The translations under genes and the position numbers were made by a program. A DNA stretch of 64,000 bases, taken from contig CBINFS010000020.1 in assembly GCA_966250015.1 (NCBI GenBank), forward strand, positions 1 through 64,000, written 5' to 3'. The notes under the pieces were generated by a model. It was not told the origin of the DNA. It ran no database searches and worked only from the letters and a program-made list of their open reading frames with translations. Shown here one piece after another: positions 18,208 through 27,102 of the stretch. Origin of the DNA: CBINFS01 sp966250015 (GTDB taxonomy: Bacteria > Bacteroidota > Rhodothermia > Rhodothermales > DASSAV01). How positions within the stretch are numbered: position 1 is the stretch's first letter; the number at the start of each line of letters is the position of its first letter.

Positions 18208-18231
18208 TCAACGTGACATACGGAGCATGCG

Positions 18232-20700
18232 ATGTTATACCTCGATCAACCCATTGGCAAGATTCGCGGCCTGATGGTCTATCGGGATCACGAGAACCCT
18301 TCCATGTTCTATTACGTCCCGGAGCGCCCACGCCTGGCGCGAAGCGAGGGCGGTGTACCCGAGTTCGTCTTCCTCAAGTACAAACGCGACATCACCGATA
18401 ACCCGGACTTCAGCGAGGAAGACGGCGACAGCCTCGGAGGGGGGTTCCTCTCGTTTACCGTCGACCTCGGCGTCGAGGACAGCGTCCTGCGAGCCGTCAA
18501 AAGTGAGCTGAGCCGCCTGACCGACGCCGACGACGTCCAGCTCGCCCCGATCCAGTTCCGAAAAGGCTCGGTGCGCCTGTCGATCATGAAAGACGCCGCT
18601 GAGGAAGAGGGCGCCCCACCCGACGCCGAAAAAGGCTTCACCTTCTTCGAGGAGGTCTACGGCACCACCATGCCGTCCCTCTTCGGCGACAACCGGGCGA
18701 CGTTTTCGATCGGCCTCACTCGCGAAGGTGCAACCCTCATCGAAGCCGGCCTCAAGACCGGTATCAGCCCGATAGGGGTCATCTACAAGCTCGAGTTCCT
18801 CGGGATGCGCCCCGCCTTCAACGTCAAGATCACGGCCCGTTACGACCGGATCTACAACCACCTCGAGACGGAATTCGGTGCGCGAGGCCAGATCAAGGCA
18901 GTCTCGCTGGCCGCCGACATTGCCGCCGCCTTCCAGAAGCTGCGCGACAACGGCGACATCAAGGTCGAAGTGACCCACTTCACCGACGACGAGGACCTCC
19001 GCACGCAGGCCGAAGATGCCTTCAACTGGTTTAAAACCGAGCTGCTAAAGGAATTCTTCGAGTCGGCCATGCAGCCCCCGAGCTTCATGACGAGAAGCTC
19101 GGGCGGAGGCCTCGGCATCCTGAGCCAGCTGCAAAACCTGTTTGGCGCGCTGGGCAAGCCGCAGTCCGGCGGCACTGCCACGCCGGTGCGCGGCCAGCCC
19201 ACTACCCAGCCGCCCACTACCGCTCCGCCGCCGAGCGAGCTCAGCTCAGGCGTAAACAGCACGTCCGACGTGTCGGCTTCCACACAGCAGGCTGCCGTTG
19301 CCGGTGGAGGTGGGGGAGGGGCGGATTCCAGCATCGCACCATTCCAGATCGCCTTCTCGCTCAAGTTCTTCCGTCAGGAAGAATTGAAGACGCGCACCTT
19401 CGAGTACTCGATGTCCGCCGCCGTCGCCCAGGAAGTGGCCCCGCAAGGCCTTTTCTCGACGGTCGTCGACGGCTTCGACCTCGATCAGTTCATCAAAGCC
19501 GTCAACCTCGACGACGACTTCTTCAAGCGCCTGATCGTCGACGTGTCGATGGCCGCCGGACTTCTCGAATCGGACATCAGCAGCGTGGCCGTGAACATGG
19601 AATACCCCGGGATCCGTCAGCCGGGCGAAAACCCCATCCATACCGACGGCTTCAAGTTTGAAGAGGGTACCGACAGGCACGTCTTCACCACCTGGCTGAA
19701 CGACCGGTTCGACCGGAATTACCGGTACAAAATGGACGTGCACTTCAAGCCGAACTCCGAGTGGATTGGAAAGGACCCCCACATGGAGACGGGCTGGATC
19801 GTCGATTCGCTCGATACGCTGGTCCTCAACCCCCTGGACCTCTTCGAAACCCTGAACCTGACCATCCAGCTCGGCGACATGGACAGCGGGGAAGTATCCC
19901 TCGTTCAGGTGGAAGTCGTCTACGACGACCCGGTCAACGACTTCCACGTCGAACGAACGTTCCAGCTCAGGCCGGGGGAACCCGCACAGCACTTGAAGCT
20001 GCGCCTGAACGACAACGCACCGCTCAGCTACCGCTACCGCGTTCTCTACTTCCTCACCAACAACGTCCGATACCAGACGGAGTGGGTCACCACCGAAAAC
20101 CCCGAGCTGATCGTCAACGAACCGTTCCAGGGCCGCCTTGCCCTGCGGATGGTCCCGCTCCTCGACCAGTCGAACCTGCTCGAAGCCGTCGTCGATCTGA
20201 CCTATTCGGAACCGGACACCGGCTATACCCGGAAGGTCCAGGAGATCATGAACAGCACCGACGGGATCAGTTCGAGGTCGATCACGCTCTCGACCCTCTC
20301 ACCTGACCCCGACAAATACACCCTGAACTGGACCATTGTGCGGATGGACGGCTCGGTGTTCAACAGCGGTGATCAGGTTATGGAGCAAACGGCGGCTGTC
20401 ATCTCCGACGGCCATGGCCAGACGCACCGAATCATCGTCAAGCTGCCCCAGAGTGTCAGCTGGGACAACATGATGGCCATCAAGGTTGACCTGGAGGGTC
20501 TTGGCGAAAATGGGGACTTCACCCAGGCGATATTTACCCCGAGCCAGGCGGCGGACCAGACGGTGTGGTTGGTGCAACCAACCGAGGGGCAGTTCCGCTA
20601 CCGCGCCTCGGTTACGGCCTATGCCCTCGACGGTGCGCCGGTCCACGGCCCCGAAAAGGAGGTGAGCGACAGCACCCTGATCGTCCAGCTTCCGCAATGA
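18232..20700 (+). CDS. Paralog-family protein with head, Pro/Thr linker and four Ig-like repeats
   Basis: The product has 822 residues and starts 24 bases after the protease. The head reads MVYRDHENPSMFYYVPERP, GGVPEFVFLKYKRD. The middle has MPSLFGDNRATFSIGLTREG, VIYKLEFLGMRPAFNVKI and VNLDDDFFKRLIVDV (about residue 430). Unlike the others it carries a low-complexity insert at ~310-365 (QPTTQPPTTAPPPS, then a glycine run GGGGGGA), which looks like a flexible linker or a protease-accessible site between the head half and the repeat half. Four Ig-like repeats follow, with YRYKMDVHF, LSYRYRVLYF and FRYRASVTAY strands. There is no signal peptide. It is most like the gene at 11095. Function is unknown. 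Confidence 0.8.
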   Translation: MLYLDQPIGKIRGLMVYRDHENPSMFYYVPERPRLARSEGGVPEFVFLKYKRDITDNPDFSEEDGDSLGGGFLSFTVDLGVEDSVLRAVKSELSRLTDADDVQLAPIQFRKGSVRLSIMKDAAEEEGAPPDAEKGFTFFEEVYGTTMPSLFGDNRATFSIGLTREGATLIEAGLKTGISPIGVIYKLEFLGMRPAFNVKITARYDRIYNHLETEFGARGQIKAVSLAADIAAAFQKLRDNGDIKVEVTHFTDDEDLRTQAEDAFNWFKTELLKEFFESAMQPPSFMTRSSGGGLGILSQLQNLFGALGKPQSGGTATPVRGQPTTQPPTTAPPPSELSSGVNSTSDVSASTQQAAVAGGGGGGADSSIAPFQIAFSLKFFRQEELKTRTFEYSMSAAVAQEVAPQGLFSTVVDGFDLDQFIKAVNLDDDFFKRLIVDVSMAAGLLESDISSVAVNMEYPGIRQPGENPIHTDGFKFEEGTDRHVFTTWLNDRFDRNYRYKMDVHFKPNSEWIGKDPHMETGWIVDSLDTLVLNPLDLFETLNLTIQLGDMDSGEVSLVQVEVVYDDPVNDFHVERTFQLRPGEPAQHLKLRLNDNAPLSYRYRVLYFLTNNVRYQTEWVTTENPELIVNEPFQGRLALRMVPLLDQSNLLEAVVDLTYSEPDTGYTRKVQEIMNSTDGISSRSITLSTLSPDPDKYTLNWTIVRMDGSVFNSGDQVMEQTAAVISDGHGQTHRIIVKLPQSVSWDNMMAIKVDLEGLGENGDFTQAIFTPSQAADQTVWLVQPTEGQFRYRASVTAYALDGAPVHGPEKEVSDSTLIVQLPQ

Positions 20701-20737
20701 CAGCCGCCCGGTCTCAAAGGGCCATCTACCGGCTAAC

Positions 20738-21601
20738 ATGCTGATTCCAGAGTCCGCCTTTACCGTTGGCGACGTGACTGTCTTTCGGGACGGGAGCGAT
20801 CCGGCCGTGCTCTACACGGCCCCGCACGTGTTGCAGGTCGTGACGTCGCACAAGGGCATGCCGTCGTTCGGCCTGACGTATTTCGGTCCGCACGCTTTGC
20901 TGATGCTGGAGACGGAATGGGTGGTGAGCCCGGCGCAGCGCAGCCGGATCCTGGCCGTCGCGCAGGGGAACGGTAAAGGAGGGTACTCGTCGGGGCGTGT
21001 TACGGCCGTGCGGCTGGTGCCGGCGCCGGTGGTGGAGGGCACCGAAAGGCTCTACCTCGAAGAGGCGGGTGACTCGCCGGTGCTGCTCGCGGAGACTCGT
21101 GTAAGTGGGTACGGATCGATGCGCGCCGCCATCAGCCTGCAACTGCCCGTCGCCACGGCGGCGCGCGTCGAGCGTGCCTTACGGGTCGACGACGCGGATC
21201 TCGTGGCCAGAGGCGAATTTCTGTCTTCCACCGCGTCAAACGTAGAGGAAACCTGGACGGCCGATCTGGGAAGGGTTAGGCAGGTCCTCGCCGGCGCAAG
21301 GCGCGGCTTCGGAGCCGACGACGTGTTCTCGATGCTGCCGGAGCTGTTCGAACAGCGCGCCATCGTGGCCACGGGAAATCCCTCGGCAGCCGGATCGGAA
21401 CAGCGAGACCGCCTCCAACGAACTCTTGCGGAATTACTCGCCGCCCGTCTAACGGGCAAAGCCGTTGGTAAGGTCACGCTGTCACACGCGACGAACGAGC
21501 CGCAACCACTCCGTTTTTCACCCTCTTGCTCGATATCGGAAGCACTCCGGGGCCGTGATGTCTCGTCGTTCGTCCGCAACCTGAGCGGCACCGCGGGCTG
21601 A
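20738..21601 (+). CDS. Short, head-only member of the paralog family
   Basis: The product has 287 residues and is the last gene of the array. Residues 1-50 carry the head signature in reduced form: VGDVTVFRDGSDPAVLYTAPHV and then KGMPSFGLTYFGP. The remaining ~230 residues include segments corresponding to the family middle, but the NLDDDFF landmark and all Ig-like repeats are missing. The C-terminal third is rich in Ala and Arg and probably helical (EQRDRLQRTLAELLAARLTG). There is no signal peptide. It may be a cap, regulator or decaying copy; an intact frame with normal codon use argues against decay. Its stop lies 8 bases from the end of the convergent GH9 gene, with no terminator between. 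Confidence 0.7.
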   Translation: MLIPESAFTVGDVTVFRDGSDPAVLYTAPHVLQVVTSHKGMPSFGLTYFGPHALLMLETEWVVSPAQRSRILAVAQGNGKGGYSSGRVTAVRLVPAPVVEGTERLYLEEAGDSPVLLAETRVSGYGSMRAAISLQLPVATAARVERALRVDDADLVARGEFLSSTASNVEETWTADLGRVRQVLAGARRGFGADDVFSMLPELFEQRAIVATGNPSAAGSEQRDRLQRTLAELLAARLTGKAVGKVTLSHATNEPQPLRFSPSCSISEALRGRDVSSFVRNLSGTAG

Positions 21602-21609
21602 ACCGGCCG

Positions 21610-24096
21610 CTATTCCTGCAAGACGTCGTCCGCCGCGTGGGCGGCAAAGATGAACAGGGGCGCCATGGGGATGACGTACTCGTTCTCATACCACAGGAAC
21701 GGCCAGTCCTCCTTGAGCTCGGGCAGGTCCGGCTGGACGATCACGATGCCCGGCACGATACCCCCGGGAATGAAGGAGTAGTCCGCGCGGTTGTTGCCGT
21801 AGGCGTTCGTCTGACTCCTTGCGCCGATTCCGGACACCATCGAAACGTCCGACGCGGGGTGCGTGCCGAGCACGTACGCGACGCCGCGGAGGGTATGCTC
21901 CGGCCCGACGACGTCGGGGAAGGCCTTGTGGAGGAGATAGTTGTTCATTGCGAACCCGAGCACGGCGCCGCTGCCACCCCATCCTCCAGTTGAGATCGGC
22001 ACGCCGAACGGATTCTGATTCAGCAGCGAGTCCAGACCCGTAGCGTAGGTGCGCACGGCGGCAGCCACCCTTTCCCCGAACGCTTCGTCCATGTAGGGCA
22101 GCGCCCGGACGGCCTGGGCGCCGCTGCCGAACCCAAACGTCCTCTCTATGTAAGGCCACATCGCGTTGAGCTCGTCCGCGTACGGACGGCCGCCCTCCGT
22201 CGCGATGAGCAGCTCGATCGTCGCCCGGAGCTTTTCACCTTCGAGCGAACCGCCCGTCGTGTTCCCGTGTCGGAAAATGACGGGCTCCCTGCTTTGCTCT
22301 TCGTCCCAGACGCGGACCGCCGTATGGAAGGCCTCTTCGGCCAGTGTATCGTTGTAGCCCCGGAGGACCCGGCTTGCCGCGGCCAGCGCTGCCGCCGATC
22401 CGTAATCGAGCGGCGACGATTTGCTCGTGAAAGCCCACCGGTCGTCAAACGTCCCGGAACGGTCGCCCCTGACTTCCAGGCTGTCGAGCGTCGGATCGTA
22501 GATGAGGTTGTCCGTCTTGGTCACCCCGTCGCCGAGGTGAGTGTACTGGTGGATGTGGGCCTCAACGATGCCCGGGATAGCGTGGCCGACGGCGCGGTAC
22601 TGGGCGAGCAACGCCAGCGTGCCGTGCTCGATCTGCTGAATGATGTCCGGTACGCCGTCCGGCTTCCTGATCTCGACGTAGCGGTTCTCCTGCTCGACGG
22701 TGGTTTCGTCCCAATCGATGCCGAATGTTTCGTGGGCGAGGACGAGGTTAGCGACGGTGGCGTACTGGCTCTGGGTGCGGATGTCGAAGTCCCCGGCGTC
22801 GTACCATCCTCCGACGTTCAGGCCGGGGATGTGCTCGCCGGGTTTGAACGGCGTGTCCGTCGTGGGGCCCTGCGCGTACAGGTCGAAGTGCACGTGGTCT
22901 ACGGGCGCCTGGAGGGCGTCGTCGAGGTGCGAGGCGCCGTGCCACACCCGGTACCGGTCGTTGACGAACATGTGGTCCATTTGCACCGGCATGAACGTGT
23001 CGAGTGTGGACTGCCACAGGTTCTTCCGGTAAACGTCCTCGGCGATCCGGAAGGGTTCGGTGCGCACGCCGGCAAACTCGAGGACGTAAAGGCCCGTCTC
23101 GGTCACTTCTGAAAAGTCGAACCGGGCGTACTCGTACCGCAGGTATCGGCCCCACGGCTCGGCATGTCGCCGTAGCACCTCCTCGTTATGGCCTTCCGGG
23201 GTGATTTTGTAGAGCGTGACGTCCAGTGGGAGGTCGAAGTTTGGATCGAGCTCCAGCACGGCGACCTTCTCCTGTCTCGGGTGGTAGCCGACCTGCGAAT
23301 GGGCGATCACCGGCTTACGAATCCACCCGGGGATGCGGTTCGCCGTGAGCCGCCACTCGACGACCTTGCCGGTTTGCCCGGCCGGCAGCAGGCTCCGCAC
23401 CACGAACCATCCATTCTGTGCGATGTTACGCCCGTCGTAAAGGGCCAGCAGGGCGCCCTGCCCGTCGATCCGGATGCGTCGTTCCGGATCGTCGGGCGCC
23501 AGGACGATCACGTTGCCGCTATCGAGCGGCGCAGGCTCGAACCGGCCGGTGATGGCCGGGTACATCGGACCGGCGGCGTCGCGCGGGAAGATCCCCGGAC
23601 GGTCGTCCACGAGATAGCTTTTTCCGAAATAGGCCGACGGCAGGAACTCCAGGTTGAACCCGGCAATCCCTTCGAGGCTGCTGGGTAGCGGCGCGTCGAG
23701 GTGTACGCTGATGAGCACGCCCTCCCCCTGCGCCTCCACGTCGATCCGGTAATTGAATTCGTGGTCGGGATACGTCAGAAACGCCTGCACGCGGTTGGCC
23801 TCACGGTCGACCTTCCTGTCGGAGAACTGGGGAATGGGGTCCCACTGCTCCGGCGCGTTCGACAGCCGGACGTCGCCGTTGGTCGCCGTCCGTTCGCCGT
23901 GGTGGATCAGCTCCACCCCGCTCAGCTTCGAGTCGCTGAAAAGACCGCTGTACCAGTTGTTGAACACCAGCACGTCAAGCCCGCGCGACGTGAAGTATTC
24001 TGCGTCGTTCAGCCTGAGTGCGGTGTCCTGTGCCTGTAAGGGTAAACCGGAGAATACGATGAAGAAGAGTGACAAAATCAGACGTCGCGTAGTCAT
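21610..24096 (-). CDS. Glycoside hydrolase family 9 enzyme (endoglucanase-like), secreted
   Basis: The product has 828 residues. A GGAGG ribosome site precedes the ATG, and MTTRRLILSLFFIVFSGLPLQAQ is a type I signal peptide. Residues ~30-255 are a beta-rich N-terminal region, ~262-350 an Ig-like CelD_N domain (AHSQVGYHPRQEKVAVLE) and ~360-825 the (alpha/alpha)6 barrel. GGWYDAGDFD holds the catalytic Asp pair (433, 436), and the C-terminal YENEYVIPMAPLFIFAA holds the acid Glu, probably Glu806. GH9 members are mostly beta-1,4-glucanases or glucosidases, so the xylan setting leaves its substrate open: mixed-linkage glucan or xyloglucan trimming is possible. It lies 78 bases after GH115 in the same direction and is likely the last gene of the GntR-GH115-GH9 operon. 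Confidence 0.9.
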   Translation of the reverse strand: MTTRRLILSLFFIVFSGLPLQAQDTALRLNDAEYFTSRGLDVLVFNNWYSGLFSDSKLSGVELIHHGERTATNGDVRLSNAPEQWDPIPQFSDRKVDREANRVQAFLTYPDHEFNYRIDVEAQGEGVLISVHLDAPLPSSLEGIAGFNLEFLPSAYFGKSYLVDDRPGIFPRDAAGPMYPAITGRFEPAPLDSGNVIVLAPDDPERRIRIDGQGALLALYDGRNIAQNGWFVVRSLLPAGQTGKVVEWRLTANRIPGWIRKPVIAHSQVGYHPRQEKVAVLELDPNFDLPLDVTLYKITPEGHNEEVLRRHAEPWGRYLRYEYARFDFSEVTETGLYVLEFAGVRTEPFRIAEDVYRKNLWQSTLDTFMPVQMDHMFVNDRYRVWHGASHLDDALQAPVDHVHFDLYAQGPTTDTPFKPGEHIPGLNVGGWYDAGDFDIRTQSQYATVANLVLAHETFGIDWDETTVEQENRYVEIRKPDGVPDIIQQIEHGTLALLAQYRAVGHAIPGIVEAHIHQYTHLGDGVTKTDNLIYDPTLDSLEVRGDRSGTFDDRWAFTSKSSPLDYGSAAALAAASRVLRGYNDTLAEEAFHTAVRVWDEEQSREPVIFRHGNTTGGSLEGEKLRATIELLIATEGGRPYADELNAMWPYIERTFGFGSGAQAVRALPYMDEAFGERVAAAVRTYATGLDSLLNQNPFGVPISTGGWGGSGAVLGFAMNNYLLHKAFPDVVGPEHTLRGVAYVLGTHPASDVSMVSGIGARSQTNAYGNNRADYSFIPGGIVPGIVIVQPDLPELKEDWPFLWYENEYVIPMAPLFIFAAHAADDVLQE

Positions 24097-24174
24097 CTGT
24101 TCGCCTCCACGGGATTGTAGTGACGGTTCGCGAAACTGAAATGGACCTACTCAGAATGGATTTCCGGACCCGGC

Positions 24175-27102
24175 TTATTCCCCCGCCCGGAAATAGCTCT
24201 CCGGCGGGCCGAGGTAGCTCGGTTTGAGTCCCCCGGTATCCACCACCAGCTTCTGCAACACCACACCCGGGTCAACCATCCAGAATTTCAAAACGTGCGT
24301 TCCGGGCTGCTCGACGCTGTGCTGCGTGGTCGAGACGATGACGTTGTCGCTCACCCACTTCTCCCACGTCCGCTCGGAATAACCCTCGTGTATGTTCACG
24401 ATTTGTGGTGGGGCGTCGTCTATGGAAATCGCGTAGCGAAGCCCGCCCGTGGCGTGGAAGTCGAGCGTCGGCGACAGGTAGGCGTGCACCTCCACCGGTC
24501 CGCTGCTGAAGAGATGCATCCGGTATTCGAGGTGCGGGCTGTCGCCGCCGGGCTCCTGCGCCGGGGCCGTCACGGGAAGCGCCGTCACCGCCGACAGCGT
24601 GCGGCCGAGGTTGGGTATGACCTGCCAGTGGATGGGCGCCCGGTCAACCGACCGCGTGAAGTGCTCCGCCTCCATCGAAACGTACCCGTTCGACTCGACA
24701 AAGCCGGTTACCTCATCCGGATCGGGTGACTCCGGGTTAAAAATGTCTGCCAGCACGACCACCTGCGACCCCTCCGGTCCCATAATGGTGATCGGCACGC
24801 GTCGCAGGCCGGCCGGTGCGTGCTCCCACGCGACGCTTACCCAGAGGCGGCGCTGGTCCTTCACTTCTCCTTTGGCCCGCGCTATTTGAACCCACGGCGC
24901 CTCCGCCTTTGCGGTGTACTCGAACGGCGTCCGGCCCCGATTGAATACCTCTATATAATGAGATTGCCGCAGGTAAGGGTCGAAAGTGGGCAACACCAGG
25001 CTGGTTGTGTCGCGCGGCCACCATTTATCGGTGCCTTCTACGGCCACTCCCATCGCCGCCTCTTCGGGCAGCTCGATCTCCCTGACCTCAGGCATGACGT
25101 TCTTGGGTGGGTTATCCCAGCTCGTGTAGCCGATGTGGGTCTGCGACATCATGTGGTTCCACTTGCCGCCCGCCAGGTCTTCGTGGAACTGGCGCGTCAG
25201 CTCGGCGTCTCGCGCGAAGAGCTCGCGGGCTTTTTGAGCCATCTCGTTGGTGGCCGCCCGCCCCTGTTCCGCATACAGGCGGTTTCTGGCAACTGTCAAG
25301 TACAGCTCGTTGATGTTGGCGCTGGCCTGCACGGGGAAGAGCACGAGCTGGAAGTACGCATCCCGGTATTCGCTGGGAAGAGCCTGGTAGATCTCCTCTG
25401 CCTTTTCTACCAGCACGTTGTAATCGTTCACCACCCGTATCGCCTCGCGGTAATGGGTGAGGCTGTACGTGCCCGGATCGAGCAGTTCGGGCTTGCGGCG
25501 GCTGTTGAACCGGGTGTACGTGTCGAGAATCTTTGCGATTTCGGCGGCGTGCGTCTCGCCGAACTGTTGCGCCGCCCACTGCCGTGTGAATTCGGGAAGC
25601 CGCTCCGCCGGCCAGTCTTCGGGATTCCAGGCGTAGGTCAGGAAGAAGTCCGTGGGGAACTCCATCGGCTTGAGGTCGCCCACGTTTACGATCCAGATCC
25701 GTGTGGCGTCGTATTGGTAGGCCAGGTGCATTTGCTCCCACACGCGTTCGATCTGGTTCGTGTTGATCCACCGGTAGCTGCGCGGCCCGCCTACGTAGTC
25801 GAAATGATAGTAGACCCCGTAGCCGCCCGGGCGGTCGTCGCCCAGCTCGGGTAGGCGACGGATGTTGCCCCAGTTGTCGTCGGAGAAGAGGAGCGTCACG
25901 TCGTCGGGCACCCGCATCCCCTGGTCGAAGTAGTCTTGCACCTCTTTGTAGAGCGCCCAGACCTGCGGCGTTTCGGACGGGTTCTTGCCGGTCACCTCGG
26001 CAATGATCTGGCGCTGGTCTGCGACGATCGATTCGAGGAGGGCGACGGCCACGCTGTCGGTCATCGGCTCGTCTCCGTCGCCCCGCATGCCGATCGTGAC
26101 GATGCTCTCGTGGGCGCCCATCCGCTCGATTCCCTTCCGCCAGAAAGCACGGAGCGTGTCCGCATTGGTCACGTAGTTCCAGGGACCCGTCCCGTACCGC
26201 TCCCATTCGACGTGGGCGCGCATCATCGGTTCGTGATGGGAGGTCCCGATGACGATGCCGTACTCGTCGGCCAATCGGGGGTTCAAGGGGTCGTCGTCGG
26301 CGAAGGCCTTACCCCACATCGCCGGCCACAAATAGTTGCCCTTCAGGCGCAGGATGAGCTCGAAGACCTTCACGTAGAACTGGTGATTGAAGCCCCCGAA
26401 GGTTTCGTTTACCCATCCGAGCAGGGCTGGATTCTCGTCGTTGAGGAAGATGCCCCGGTACTTGACGGCAGGCGCGCCGGAAGCGGCTCGCCCCGGGCGA
26501 AGATACAGATTGGGCCGCTTTGGTACCGGTACGTCGGCCCACCACGTCCACGGTGAAACGCCGATTTCTTCGACGAGGTCGTAAATGCCGAAGATCGTCC
26601 CGCGCCGGTCGCTGCCGGCTATGACGAGGGCGCGATCCACACCCGGCAGCGGGTCGTCGACCACCTGCAATACGAACGCCTCCCACCGTCCTTCGACGTC
26701 CGAGACGTCCACCTTTCCTTCCGCGACCAGCCGGTCAATCACCGGGCCGTGCCCGAGCGTGCCGATGAGAACGACCTCCTTTGCTTCCGGAAAGTCGCCT
26801 ACCGTGAGTTCTGGGGCAGTCCCCACGACCCGCTCGAGGTCCCGGCTCAGGTCCTGGGCTGCGCGCAGGACACCGGGAAGCGACTCGTGGTCGAGGTAAA
26901 TCGGAGCCGGTTGACCGCCTTCCGAAAGGACGAAGTGGCCCGCTGCGGGTTCGGTCGTGACGTACGACGTGCTGTCAAAAGCGGCACCCGCGACGGAGGA
27001 CGGAAGTCCAGGAAGAACGAGGACTATCGCGAGCAATGTCGCCCACCTTTTTCGATGAAAAGGAAGGGCGCCTGTTGAGGACGTCCGGGTGGTTTTCGTC
27101 AT
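24175..27102 (-). CDS. GH115 alpha-glucuronidase (xylan alpha-1,2-glucuronidase)
   Basis: The product has ~975 residues. The ATG at 27102 overlaps the regulator's stop by one base (TGATG), so it is translationally coupled. The N-terminus MTKTTRTSSTGALPFHRKRWATLLAIVLVLPG is a signal peptide with a long basic n-region. The GH115 core is clear: YRGIFLNDENPALLGWVNE, KGNYLWPAMWGKAF and IVIGTSHHEPMMRAHVEWER, then DNWGNIRRLP. Residues after ~800 form beta-sandwich domains (FVESNGYVSMEAEHFTR). GH115 enzymes remove (4-O-methyl)glucuronic acid from internal positions of xylan, complementing the GH67 enzyme encoded at 48461, which acts on terminal residues. It is expected in the periplasm or outside the cell. 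Confidence 0.95.
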   Translation of the reverse strand: MTKTTRTSSTGALPFHRKRWATLLAIVLVLPGLPSSVAGAAFDSTSYVTTEPAAGHFVLSEGGQPAPIYLDHESLPGVLRAAQDLSRDLERVVGTAPELTVGDFPEAKEVVLIGTLGHGPVIDRLVAEGKVDVSDVEGRWEAFVLQVVDDPLPGVDRALVIAGSDRRGTIFGIYDLVEEIGVSPWTWWADVPVPKRPNLYLRPGRAASGAPAVKYRGIFLNDENPALLGWVNETFGGFNHQFYVKVFELILRLKGNYLWPAMWGKAFADDDPLNPRLADEYGIVIGTSHHEPMMRAHVEWERYGTGPWNYVTNADTLRAFWRKGIERMGAHESIVTIGMRGDGDEPMTDSVAVALLESIVADQRQIIAEVTGKNPSETPQVWALYKEVQDYFDQGMRVPDDVTLLFSDDNWGNIRRLPELGDDRPGGYGVYYHFDYVGGPRSYRWINTNQIERVWEQMHLAYQYDATRIWIVNVGDLKPMEFPTDFFLTYAWNPEDWPAERLPEFTRQWAAQQFGETHAAEIAKILDTYTRFNSRRKPELLDPGTYSLTHYREAIRVVNDYNVLVEKAEEIYQALPSEYRDAYFQLVLFPVQASANINELYLTVARNRLYAEQGRAATNEMAQKARELFARDAELTRQFHEDLAGGKWNHMMSQTHIGYTSWDNPPKNVMPEVREIELPEEAAMGVAVEGTDKWWPRDTTSLVLPTFDPYLRQSHYIEVFNRGRTPFEYTAKAEAPWVQIARAKGEVKDQRRLWVSVAWEHAPAGLRRVPITIMGPEGSQVVVLADIFNPESPDPDEVTGFVESNGYVSMEAEHFTRSVDRAPIHWQVIPNLGRTLSAVTALPVTAPAQEPGGDSPHLEYRMHLFSSGPVEVHAYLSPTLDFHATGGLRYAISIDDAPPQIVNIHEGYSERTWEKWVSDNVIVSTTQHSVEQPGTHVLKFWMVDPGVVLQKLVVDTGGLKPSYLGPPESYFRAGE

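Noticed and set aside
1028..21601. Extracellular contractile injection system or phage tail cluster
   Set aside because: No sheath, tube, baseplate, spike, LysM or AAA protein was seen. The repeats are Ig-like and belong to a single paralog family.
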